From JAIBJN01 sp963775505 (lineage in GTDB: Bacteria > Actinomycetota > Thermoleophilia > Gaiellales > Gaiellaceae), in contig CAVZIL010000007.1 of assembly GCA_963775505.1 (NCBI GenBank), positions 124,001-188,000 on the forward strand: a stretch of 64,000 nt of DNA, given 5' to 3'. Shown here piece by piece: positions 26,328 to 33,879 of the stretch (its first letter is position 1; every line of letters begins with the position of its first letter). Under the pieces are notes generated by a model. The model searched no databases and had not been told where the DNA came from. It saw only the letters and a list, made by a program, of their open reading frames with translations. The position numbers were made by a program, and so were the translations under genes.

Positions 26328-27508
26328 ATGTCCTGGGAGCTGGCGTCGTTCCCCCCGAGCTCATGGGGCCGGTCCCCGAGCTCGAGGGCGTCGACGTCAC
26401 CGTCGTCCGGGGCGGCGACCACGTCCGGCTCACGCACGTGCTCGACGCCGTGGAGCCCCGAATTCGGCCGGACGGGCGCCCTGCGTTCCCGGTCGAGGGT
26501 CGCGCAGGAGAGGGGCGGACGAACAGGCTCGACGGCGTCGTCGTCCTCTCCTGTCTGGACTTCCCCGCCGAGGAGCGCACGCTGCACGAGCAGGAGTCGG
26601 TGGTCGACCTCGCGGGCCCCGGCGCCGAGCTGACGCCGTTCGCAGAGGCAGCCAACGTCGTCCTCTCCTTCGGGCGCCGCGACGGTCTCGCGAACGAGGA
26701 GCTCGAAGCCTGGGCGCGCCGCACGACGCTTTCCGTCGCCGAGGAACTTGCACGTCCGACCCTCGAGGCCGAGCCCGCGGAGGTCGAGCGCTTCGAGCTC
26801 GGCGCGGCGGACGAGGGCCTGCCGGCGGTCGCGGCCCTCATCCAGCTTTCCGACCTCGGCCCGCTCTACTACCAGTTCGTCTACGGGGTGCCGGCCGGCG
26901 AGGCGGGGCTGCCGCGCGCGGTCGACCCCGCCGAGCTCCTCGACGGTGCGGTCACCTCCGGCGAGTACCACTGGGCGGCGCTCAGGAACCCGACGATCGT
27001 CTACCAGCGGAGCAAGCTCGTGCGTGCCCTTTACCGGGAGCACGGGAAGCGCCTCCGCTTCGCCGGCGTGGTGCTCATGCGCGGCTACGAGCAGACGGCG
27101 GAGGACAAGCAGCGGGCCGCGACCGCGGCCGCCGAGGCTGCGGTCGAGCTCGGCGCCGACGGAGCGATCGTGACGACCGACGCGGGCGGCAACTCCCACA
27201 CCGACGTGATGCTCACGGTGCGTGCATGCGAGGCGGCCGGGGTCCGGACGACCGCGATCGTCGCCGAGATGGCGGACCCGGACTCGACCAGCTCCGGCCT
27301 GACCGACTGGGTTCCGGAGGCCGACTCGATCGTCTCGGCAGGGAACGCGGAGGAGCTCGTCCCCGCCTGGAAGCCGGAGCGCGTTCTCGGCGGCGACACC
27401 CTCCTCGACGGAACGCCGGCTGCGGCCGCGGGGTCGATCCCGGTACGGAACTACCTCGGCGCGACCAACCAGACCGGGCAACACGCGCTCACGGCCACGA
27501 CATGGTGA
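26328..27508 (+). CDS. grdE: Glycine/sarcosine/betaine reductase component B, GrdE-like subunit (apparent frameshift)
   Basis: About 393 residues. In clostridia the GrdE/G/I protein binds the substrate through a pyruvoyl group made by self-cleavage at a Cys. Here GGAGG sits before ATG 26328 (MSWELASFP), but the long frame only continues if one base is added in the C6 run at 26351-26356, giving PPELMGPVPELEGVDVTVV. Family landmarks are RLTHVLDAVEPR, GEGRTNRLDGVVVL, SGEYHWAALRNPTIVYQRSK and REHGKRLRFAGVV. The family Cys before xxxNPT is missing (GEYHWAAL instead of GNCxxxC), so classical pyruvoyl formation seems impossible. Overlaps grdB by 7 nt. Confidence 0.8.
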
Positions 27509-28785
27509 GAGCGGTCCACTACCTCAACCAGTTCTTCGCCGGCCTCGGCGGCGAGGAGGCGGCCGAGACACCGCCGACTCGGCTCGAGGGTCCGGTCGGG
27601 CCCGGACGGGGCCTGGCGGCCGAGCTCCATGGGATCGAAATCGTGGCGACGCTCGCCTGCGGCGACGACTACTTCGGCGAGCACGAGGACGAAGCGCTCG
27701 CCCGCCTGCTCGAGCTTCTCGAGGCCGAGCAACCAGCTGTGCTCTTGGCCGGCCCGGCCTTCGGCTCCGGCCGCTACGGCTTCGCGTGTGCGCGCTTTTC
27801 GCGCACTGCGGCGGAGCGGCTCGGCATTCCCGCGCTTGCCGCGATGCACGAGGAGAATCCGGGTGTTCCGGTGGTCGCAGGCGCGGTGCCGATCGCCGCG
27901 ACCGCCCTCAACGTCGCCGGCATGCGCGAGGCGCTGCCCCGCATGGCGCGGCTCGCCGAGGCGCTCGTCTCGGGCCGGGAGCTCGGTTCGCCCAGCGAGG
28001 AGGGCTACCTGCCGCGCGGATTCCGTCGGAACCGGATCGCCGAGAAGCCCGGCGCCGAGCGCGCGATCGACCTGCTGCTCGCGAAGCTCGCCGGCGAGAC
28101 GAGGAGCGAGGTGGCCGGCGGGTTCGACCGCGTCCCTCCGCCGGCCCCGGTGGGCGATCTCTCGCGCGCGCTCGTCGCACTCGTGACCGAAGCCGGCTGT
28201 GTCCCGCAAGGCAACCCCGACCGGCTTCCGACGATTCGCGCCCAGGGCTGGTTCCGCTACGAGCTCGGCGACGCGCGGACGCTCGCTGCGGGCCGGTACG
28301 AGTCCGTGCACGGCGGCTTCGACGTGACGCTCGCCAACGAGGACCCGAACCGGCTGGTCCCGCTCGACACGGTGAGCGCGCTCGCTGGCGAGGGTCGCGT
28401 CGGCCGGGTGCACGACGTCTTCTACACGACCACCGGCAACGGCACTCCGGTCGCCGCCTCCACGCGCTTCGGCCGCGAGATCGCCGCCGAGCTCAAGGAC
28501 GCCGGCGTCGAGGCCGTCCTCCTCTCCGGCACCTGAGGAACCGGAACGCGCTGCGGGTCAGTGCTGGCGAAGGAGATCGAGCGGGCGGGCGTGCCGACGG
28601 TGTTCGTGACCTCGCTTCCGACCATCGCCACGATGGTCGGCGCGAACCGCATCGTGCGTGGGCCGGCGATCACGCACCCGTTCGGCCTGGACGAGGCGGA
28701 GCGGCGCCGAATCGTCGAGCGGGCGCTCGAGATGCTGGAGGCGGACGTAGAGCCGACGACGGTCTGGGAGGTCGACTCCGCATGA
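27502..28785 (+). CDS. grdB: Glycine/sarcosine/betaine reductase component B, GrdB-like selenoprotein (UGA=Sec345)
   Basis: A 427-residue protein if the in-frame TGA at 28534-28536 is read as selenocysteine. Upstream is classical GrdB/F/H (VHYLNQFFAGLGGEEAAETP, ALAAMHEENPGV, YYTTTGNGT-like FYTTTGNGTPVAA). The codon falls exactly at the family Sec, LLSGT-U-GTGTRCGSVLAKEIERAG, and the frame then stays open for 83 more codons with homology (TSLPTIATMVGANRIVRG, ITHPFGLDEAERR). The usual UxxC reads UGTG here, with one Cys kept three residues later. Read as a plain stop, the protein would lose its catalytic tail. It acts in the cytoplasm with GrdE and GrdA. Confidence 0.88.
28537..28570 (+). promoter_or_regulatory. 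Candidate bacterial SECIS element in grdB
   Basis: Behind the UGA the mRNA can fold GCGCT (28548-28552) with AGTGC (28560-28564) around the 7-nt loop GCGGGTC. The loop ends in GGUC, as in the E. coli fdhF SECIS, and sits 19 nt after the UGA, close to that element's spacing. This is the expected SelB-binding position. Confidence 0.65.
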
Positions 28786-28910
28786 GCTCGCCCGTCGTCT
28801 GGGGCACCCCGGCCCACCACCCGCTGCGAGCCTATCGCCGAAAAGCGCACTCGTGTGTGCCGCTTCGCGCCGGAAGAGCCACGACTCCGTGTCGGAAGGT
28901 GCCGAGATGA
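28782..28910 (+). CDS. Short ORF between grdB and grdC, 42 aa
   Basis: Starts in an ATGA overlap with the grdB stop and ends just inside grdC. The sequence (SSPVVWGTPAHHPLRAYRRK, then C- and R-rich) resembles no protein I know, and it may be a remnant of a lost gene or simply the grdB-grdC spacer. Its position is where additional Grd genes might be expected. Low confidence that a protein is made. Confidence 0.25.
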   Translation: MSSPVVWGTPAHHPLRAYRRKAHSCVPLRAGRATTPCRKVPR

Positions 28911-30238
28911 CCGGCCGTGCGGCGGTCCACGCCTGCTCGCTGGTCCTCGCGCACGCGCCTGACCTGGTCCGGCATGGGTCGAAGCCGGCGCGCGAGCTTG
29001 CCGCGGACTCCGACGGCCTCCTCGCCTCCCTAACCGGGGCGCTCCGCTCCTACGACGCCGTCGTCGGCTACCCGCCGCACCAGGTACTGATCGGCAACCT
29101 CCGCCCCGAGGCGCTCTGGGAGGTCGACCGTCCCTGGTGGGCACACGCCGTCGAGCCCGGGGCGGACGGCCCCTACGGCATGATCGTCGACCAGGCGGAG
29201 CTCTACCGGCGCATGCTGGAGTCCGACTCGTTCGGGCTCTTCAAGCTCGATGGGAGCCAGGCGAACGGCGGCCTCACGATTCATGAGGCCGGGGAGGTCG
29301 TCGGCTCGATGGCCGGCGCGCACGACCTGGACGAGAGCCTCTCCGCCGCCGTCCTCCTCGAGAACCTCGCCTGCAAGGCGACAGGCGCCCTCGCGCTCGA
29401 GCACCTGCTCGAGACCGCCAAGCTCGACCCGCAAGACATCCCGTACGTGGTCGGGAGCGGGGAGGAGGCGGTCGGCGACCGCTACCAGCGCGGCGGGGGG
29501 AACCTCGCCAAGGCGATCGCCGAGCAGGCCGGCTGCGGCGATGCCTCCGGGAGCGACGTGAAGGCCTTCTGCTGCGGACCGGTGCACGCCCTCGTCGTCG
29601 CCGGCTCCCTCGTCGCCTCCGGCGTGTACCAGCGCGTCGTCGTCGTCGCCGGCGGGTCGCTGGCCAAGCTGGGGATGAAGTTCGCCGGCGCTCTGCGGCA
29701 CGGAGCGCCGGTGCTGGAGGACGTGCTCGCAGGCTTCGCCGTGCTCATCGCCCCACCCGGCGGTGGCGCTCCCGAGTTGCGCCTCGACGCCGTGGGCCGC
29801 CACCGCGTCGGCTCGGGCTCGGCGCAGCAGGCCGTGCTCGAGGACCTCGTCGTCGAGCCGCTGGAGCGCCTCGGCCGTCGGATCCTCGACGTCGACCGCT
29901 ACGCGACCGAGCTGCACGACCCCGAGATCACCGAGCCCGCCGGCGCTGGCAACGTCCCCAGCCGCAACTACAAGCTGATCGGCGCGCTCGCGGTCCGCCG
30001 CGGGGAGCTCGCGCGCGAGGAGCTCGACGGCTTCGAGCGCAGCCACGGCCTGCCGGGCTTCTCTCCGACGCAGGGCCACGTCGCCTCCGCCGTGCCGTGG
30101 CTCCCGCACGGGCTCGACGCCCTGCGGGCCGGCGAGATCGGCTCGACCATGCTCCTGGCGAAGGGCTCGCTCTTCCTCGGCCGCATGACCGAGCTCGCCG
30201 ACGGAATGTCCATCCTCCTGGAATCGGGAAAGGAGTAG
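28907..30238 (+). CDS. grdC: Glycine reductase component C, GrdC-like (beta-ketoacyl-synthase fold)
   Basis: Thiolase-fold protein (443 aa) that in clostridia receives the carboxymethyl group from selenoprotein A as an acetyl thioester. Landmarks match GrdC: SLVLAHAPDLVRHGSKP, YPPHQVLIGNLRPEALWEV, RGGGNLAKAIAEQAG, the Cys region DVKAFCCGPVHALVVAG, and SPTQGHVASAVPWL. It is somewhat shorter than clostridial GrdC (about 510). A good Shine-Dalgarno (GGAAGGTG) precedes the ATG. GrdD, the usual phosphotransacetylase-like partner, is not encoded next to it. Confidence 0.87.
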   Translation: MTGRAAVHACSLVLAHAPDLVRHGSKPARELAADSDGLLASLTGALRSYDAVVGYPPHQVLIGNLRPEALWEVDRPWWAHAVEPGADGPYGMIVDQAELYRRMLESDSFGLFKLDGSQANGGLTIHEAGEVVGSMAGAHDLDESLSAAVLLENLACKATGALALEHLLETAKLDPQDIPYVVGSGEEAVGDRYQRGGGNLAKAIAEQAGCGDASGSDVKAFCCGPVHALVVAGSLVASGVYQRVVVVAGGSLAKLGMKFAGALRHGAPVLEDVLAGFAVLIAPPGGGAPELRLDAVGRHRVGSGSAQQAVLEDLVVEPLERLGRRILDVDRYATELHDPEITEPAGAGNVPSRNYKLIGALAVRRGELAREELDGFERSHGLPGFSPTQGHVASAVPWLPHGLDALRAGEIGSTMLLAKGSLFLGRMTELADGMSILLESGKE

Positions 30239-30241
30239 TCC

Positions 30242-30574
30242 ATGCCGGTCGAAGCGACCGTCGAGACGTACCGCGGCCTCACGGCCGAGGGGAGCGTCCT
30301 CGTCGACTTCTGGGGCCCGCGCTGCCAGCCGTGCCTCGCGATGATGCCTACCATCGCCAAGCTGGAAGAGGAGGCCCGCGGCGCCGTCCGCGTCGTCAAG
30401 GTCAACTCCGCGGAGAACCGCGACATCTGCAGGGAGCTGAAGGTGTTCGGCCTGCCGACGTACGTGCTCATGCGCGACGGCGAGGAGCTCGAGCGCCTCT
30501 CCGGCGAGGTCTCGAAGGGCGACATCGAGCGAGCGTTCGCGACGCTCGGCGCGGAGGGAGGTGAATCTGTATGA
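30242..30574 (+). CDS. Thioredoxin-like protein of the Grd-like operon (CQPC)
   Basis: Thioredoxin-fold protein (110 aa) expected to recycle the oxidised selenoprotein A. The active site is CQPC in FWGPRCQPCLAMMP rather than WCGPC, and the cis-Pro loop is VFGLPTYVLMRDGEE. Clostridial grd operons also carry a thioredoxin with an atypical site. AAGGAG precedes its ATG and its stop overlaps grdA by ATGA. Confidence 0.88.
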   Translation: MPVEATVETYRGLTAEGSVLVDFWGPRCQPCLAMMPTIAKLEEEARGAVRVVKVNSAENRDICRELKVFGLPTYVLMRDGEELERLSGEVSKGDIERAFATLGAEGGESV

Positions 30575-31026
30575 AGCTGGACGGCAAGAAGGTGATCGCG
30601 CTCGGCGAGCGCGACGGCGTGCCGGGCCCGGCGATCGCGCAGTGCGTGGAGTCTGCGGGAGCCGAGGTCGTCTTCGTCGAGACGGAGTGCTTCGTCTGAA
30701 CGGCGGCCGGGGCCATGGACCCGGAGAACCAGGACCGCATCAAGGGCCTGGTCGACACGCACGGCGCGGACGACCTGGTGGTCGTGCTCGGCGCAGCCGA
30801 CCTCGAGTCGCTCGAGGTCGCGGCCGAGACGGTCACCCTGGGAGATCCGGCCTACGTGGGTCCGTTGGCAGGAGTCCAGTTGGGGCTCCCCGTCGTTCAC
30901 ATCCTCGAGGAGGACGTCAAGGAGCAGGTCGACGCGGGCGTCTACGACGAGCAGGTCGGGCTGCTCGAGATGACCCTCGACATCGAGCAGGTGCGGGAGG
31001 CCGCGAGGAAGTTCCCGGGGCGCTGA
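30571..31026 (+). CDS. grdA: Glycine reductase selenoprotein A, GrdA (UGA=Sec43)
   Basis: Small redox carrier (151 aa with TGA at 30697-30699 read as Sec). It passes the carboxymethyl group from component B to component C. The match to GrdA is close: GKKVIALGERDGVPGPAIAQ, the redox motif CFV-U (CxxU) followed by TAAGAMDPENQDRIKGL, and VTLGDPAYVGPLAGVQLG. If the TGA were a stop only 42 residues would remain and the conserved part would be untranslated. GAGGGAGGTG precedes the ATG. It is the last gene of the operon. Confidence 0.92.
30700..30726 (+). promoter_or_regulatory. Candidate bacterial SECIS element in grdA
   Basis: CCGGG (30707-30711) can pair with CCCGG (30720-30724), leaving the 8-nt loop GCCATGGA 13-20 nt behind the UGA. 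Position and size suit a bacterial SECIS, but the loop lacks GGUC, and grd elements are known to vary. Confidence 0.5.
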
Positions 31027-31039
31027 CGCCGGCCGGCCG

Positions 31040-31798
31040 TCAGCCCCCCGGCTGCTCCGTCTCGCCCGCCTCCTCCGCCATGAAGCGGACGAAGTAGACC
31101 GTGAACATCGCGAAGAAGACGACCGACTCGCTGACCGCCATGGCGATGCCCGCGAGCTGCTGGTCGGCGAGCGGCGTCAGCCCCCAGAGCCGCGGCGCCT
31201 CCGCGTAGAAGTCGTAGAGCGGGCTGGGCAGGAGGGCGAGAAGGAGGCCGAGCGGGCTGGCGAAGACGAACGCGGCGAAGAGGTAGGCGGCCTTCGCGCC
31301 CGAGGACAGGCTCCACGGCCTCTCCTGCAGCACCGGCCACCAGAGGAGCAAACCGGTGACGAGGTACGTGAGGTGCTCGAGGTGCAGGAGGGCGTGGTGC
31401 TCGAGCGCGGCGTCGTACGCCGCGGGAACGTGCCAAGCCACGTAGCCACCCAGCCAGAGTGGCAGGGCGACGAACGGGCGGGTGAGGAACCGGATCGCGC
31501 CGAAGCGCGCGGCCGACGCGGCGAGCTCCGGCGGCACGGAGGCGACCAGCAGCAGGGGGATCCACTCGGCGAGCGCGACGTTCTGGATCAAGTGCGCCCA
31601 GAGGACGTAGTGGAGCGCGAGCGTTCCGAGCGGCGTCAGCGAGACCGCGAGGAGGATGCCGATCGCGCCCGCGAAGCACGCGACCCGCCAGGGCGCGGGC
31701 CGAAAGCGCCGCGCCGCCAGGGCGTAGGCGGCGGTCAGGGTGACGGCGGCCGCGAGCTCGACCCAGGCTGCCGGCCAGGTCCACGGCGACGGCGCCAC
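31040..31798 (-). CDS. ctaG: Cytochrome c oxidase assembly factor CtaG family
   Basis: Integral membrane protein (252 aa, GTG start) with seven helices of the caa3_CtaG type, thought to help copper-site assembly of cytochrome oxidase. Characteristic stretches are LHYVLWAHLIQNVALAEWI, LHLEHLTYLVTGLLLWWPVL and the terminal helix with FFAMFTVYFVRFM. It follows, convergently, 13 bp after grdA and is unrelated to it. It implies an aerobic respiratory chain. Confidence 0.88.
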   Translation of the reverse strand: MAPSPWTWPAAWVELAAAVTLTAAYALAARRFRPAPWRVACFAGAIGILLAVSLTPLGTLALHYVLWAHLIQNVALAEWIPLLLVASVPPELAASAARFGAIRFLTRPFVALPLWLGGYVAWHVPAAYDAALEHHALLHLEHLTYLVTGLLLWWPVLQERPWSLSSGAKAAYLFAAFVFASPLGLLLALLPSPLYDFYAEAPRLWGLTPLADQQLAGIAMAVSESVVFFAMFTVYFVRFMAEEAGETEQPGG

Positions 31799-31820
31799 GA
31801 CGCCGCGAAGGATACGGTTG

Positions 31821-32195
31821 TCAGATCATCCAGGGATCGACGTAGGCCGGATCCTTGCGCTCCTGCCGCTCCCGGAGGTAGACGCCCGCTGCGACCAGCG
31901 GCGCGCCCGGGAAGGCGGTGAGGAGGACGATCGTCGCCCAGAGCGCGGAGGGCAGCCCGCCGGCGATCGCGCTGACGACGACCGGAAGGGCGAGGAAGTA
32001 GAGGGCCTTCCAGTCCGCGACGACGTAGCCGAGGCCGAAGTACACGACCGGCGGCACGAGCAGGAGCACGAGCACGAGCGGCGCCGGCAGCGCCGTCTCC
32101 GTCCGCGCGAAGAGCACGATCCAGAGCGTCATCACCGCGCCGTAGCCGATCATCGCGGTGCGGGGGCTGAGCTCGTTGATGCGTTCGAGGGTCAC
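31821..32195 (-). CDS. Small membrane protein, 124 aa
   Basis: Four hydrophobic segments (MIGYGAVMTLWIVLFARTE, LVLVLLLVPPVVYFGLGYVV, LYFLALPVVVSAIAGGLP, WATIVLLTAFPGAPLVAAGV) and a charged tail. GTG start. It lies 22 bp upstream of ctaG on the same strand and is probably co-transcribed with it. No family recognised. Confidence 0.6.
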   Translation of the reverse strand: MTLERINELSPRTAMIGYGAVMTLWIVLFARTETALPAPLVLVLLLVPPVVYFGLGYVVADWKALYFLALPVVVSAIAGGLPSALWATIVLLTAFPGAPLVAAGVYLRERQERKDPAYVDPWMI

Positions 32196-32322
32196 GCGAC
32201 TCCCTGTGTCCCGTTGGGCGTGACCGCAACCGCCTGTTGACGTCCTACGAGTCGGATGATCCCCGCTCGCGCGCGTCCCGGGTATCCCCCCTTCGGGGAA
32301 GCGGCTACCCTTTCGCCCGAGC

Positions 32323-32396
<74 letters not shown>

Positions 32397-32400
32397 TGAG

Positions 32401-32425
32401 AAAGGCCCCGTAAATCGGGGCCTTT
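32401..32425 (+). terminator. Hairpin terminator after tRNA-Gly
   Basis: AAAGGCCCCG (32401-32410) pairs perfectly with CGGGGCCTTT (32416-32425) around TAAAT, 5 nt behind the tRNA, followed by a pyrimidine-rich CCGTTT. Good placement for ending the tRNA transcript. Confidence 0.8.
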
Positions 32426-32466
32426 CCGTTTGGGGCCTCCGGGCCTCGACGGCGAAAGGGGCCGAA

Positions 32467-32673
32467 ATGCCAGCAACACCCAGCGCTTCCGGCGGCCTCT
32501 ACCGGGGCGGCGCCGCCGTCGAGCGCGAGTTCGGACGCTTGAAGCACGACTACGGCCTCGCCCCGCTCCGGGTACGCGGCTTGGAGCGCGTCCGGCTTCA
32601 CGCCGACCTCGTGATGCTCGGACGGCTCGGGCAGGCGCTCCTGCGAGCGCGGGCCATTCCACCCGCAGCCTGA
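32467..32673 (+). pseudogene. DDE transposase remnant (C-terminal end)
   Basis: 68 codons ending in TGA. AAVEREFGRLKHDYGLAPLR and VRGLERVRLHADLVMLGRL followed by ALLRARAIPPAA are the C-terminal end of IS4/IS5-type DDE transposases, including the family's EREFGRLKH signature; the N-terminal catalytic part is gone. It lies just behind tRNA-Gly and its terminator, a common landing place for mobile DNA. Confidence 0.75.
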
Positions 32674-32922
32674 CGCCGCTACGCTCCAACTATCGGAGCG
32701 AAGCGAGCTAAACGAAGACGGCGAGAGCGCAAACGCGAGAAGCGTCAGGCGCGGCCGCGCCCGCCTCTTGTTCCGGCTTCCAGCGTTGCCCCGAAACCGC
32801 CCGATGAACCACCCGAAGCGCCACCGGGGGCGGGAACGCGTGAACCGCGCCGACCGCTGACGCCTGTTCCATCGCTGTCGATTGAGCTGCCGCTCCCGGA
32901 GGAAGGCCTCCCGGACGACGAT
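32674..32922 (+). other. Orphan coding-like tail behind the transposase remnant
   Basis: The same frame stays open after the transposase TGA up to a TAG at 32941, giving a basic stretch (AKRRRRERKREKRQARPRPP), then a Pro-rich part and DDDYFAKPS at the end. It has no ATG, GTG or TTG start, so it is not a stand-alone gene; a broken mobile-element gene is the best guess. Confidence 0.4.
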
Positions 32923-32946
32923 TATTTCGCCAAACCCTCCTAGGCC
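32923..32946. repeat. Copy B of the dispersed 24-bp repeat
   Basis: TATTTCGCCAAACCCTC then CTAGGCC, 23 of 24 bases identical to 11276-11299. It overlaps the last codons of the convergent dioxygenase-like gene and closes the orphan reading frame with YFAKPS-stop. Confidence 0.6.
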
Positions 32947-33611
32947 CGGTCGATGCCGAGCGTGACCGCGCCGCTCGACGACTCGCCGTCGACCGACACC
33001 CCTACCACGGTGACGCCGCCGCTCTCGTTGTAGATGCTGTCGCTCTCGTTCGGTTGGTCCGGCTCGCCGCGGGCCGCGTACGGCTCGCCCGCATAGACGG
33101 TCGCGAGTACCCCGGGGTCGAAGAAGAGCTGGCCGGTGTGGACCTGGCCGCCGTCGGCGCTCACCTTCACATGGATGTGCACCGCACGGCCCGTGTACCA
33201 GCCGGGGAACACGGTGCGGAACTCGGCGACGCCGCTCGCGTCGGTCAGCTGGACGCCCCGGCAGAACGTTGCCGCCTCGGCGCCCTGGACGCCCGAGTAG
33301 GCGCCCTCGGCGTCACAGTGCCAGATGTCCACGGCGGCGCCCTCGAGCGGCTCGCACGCGTCGGCGTCCACGACGTTCACGCGCAGATCGAGCGGAAGCC
33401 CCGGCCGGCCCTCGGTGATGTCGCTCCGCACGAGGTCGAGATCGAGGTAGTAGGGCCCTTCCGTCAGCTCGGGCATGAGGACGCAGTCGGGCGTGGCCGT
33501 TGCGTCGGCGGCGACCGTCCCGGCAGTGGACCCGTCGTCCCGCGAGCAGGCCGGGACGACTGCGGCAAGCCCGAGACCGCCCGCCCACTGGAGGGCCCGG
33601 CGTCGCGTCAT
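32940..33611 (-). CDS. Exported intradiol-dioxygenase-like lipoprotein
   Basis: A 223-residue protein of the intradiol ring-cleavage dioxygenase fold. The N-terminus (TRRRALQWAGGLGLAAVVPAC) combines a twin-arginine motif with a lipobox, so it is likely folded with its metal before export. Candidate Fe ligands are in PYYLD, FPGWYTGRAVHIHVKV (Tyr, His, His), and DIWHCDAEGAYSG. Enzymes of this type cleave catechols or protocatechuate; exported ones have unknown substrates. The ATG was chosen, with a GTG at 33632 as alternative. Confidence 0.8.
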   Translation of the reverse strand: MTRRRALQWAGGLGLAAVVPACSRDDGSTAGTVAADATATPDCVLMPELTEGPYYLDLDLVRSDITEGRPGLPLDLRVNVVDADACEPLEGAAVDIWHCDAEGAYSGVQGAEAATFCRGVQLTDASGVAEFRTVFPGWYTGRAVHIHVKVSADGGQVHTGQLFFDPGVLATVYAGEPYAARGEPDQPNESDSIYNESGGVTVVGVSVDGESSSGAVTLGIDRA

Positions 33612-33655
33612 CGGGTTCTCGAGGTCGCCCACGGCGCAAGTGTCGCAACCGACTC

Positions 33656-33826
33656 TAAGAACTCGTCTCAAAATGAAGCCTTGTGCCGCCGGGCCGCGCT
33701 GCTCGCCCCGAGAGCGGCGTCCTCGGTCGCGCCCATACCGCTGGGGGTATGGGCGCTCCCTGCGTCCTTGTCTCGGAACGACCATCGCACCCCGACGGCG
33801 AAGCATCATTCTGAAACGAGTTCTAA
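33656..33826. mobile_element. MITE-like element with terminal inverted repeats and TAA target duplication
   Basis: Left end GAACTCGTCTCAAAATGA (from 33659) and, read inward from the other strand, right end GAACTCGTTTCAGAATGA (to 33823) match at 16 of 18 positions and continue beyond. Both ends are flanked by TAA. The 165-bp core has no transposase but contains a perfect 11-bp hairpin (33729-33739 with 33746-33756). Ends and TNA-type duplication suit the IS5 family. It sits between two divergent genes. Confidence 0.7.
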
Positions 33827-33879
33827 GAGCAGTCTGAAAGCTTCCAGGCTCCGTCCGGCCAGGCGGGCAGGCTTGCTGG

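Noticed and set aside
32284..32299. CCCCTTCGGGG hairpin before tRNA-Gly as a terminator or attenuator
   Set aside because: Short, without a T-run, and hairpins of this size are frequent by chance at this GC content.
32671..32673. TGA after the transposase remnant as a third selenocysteine codon
   Set aside because: The transposase family ends at this very place and the following tail has no homology to it.
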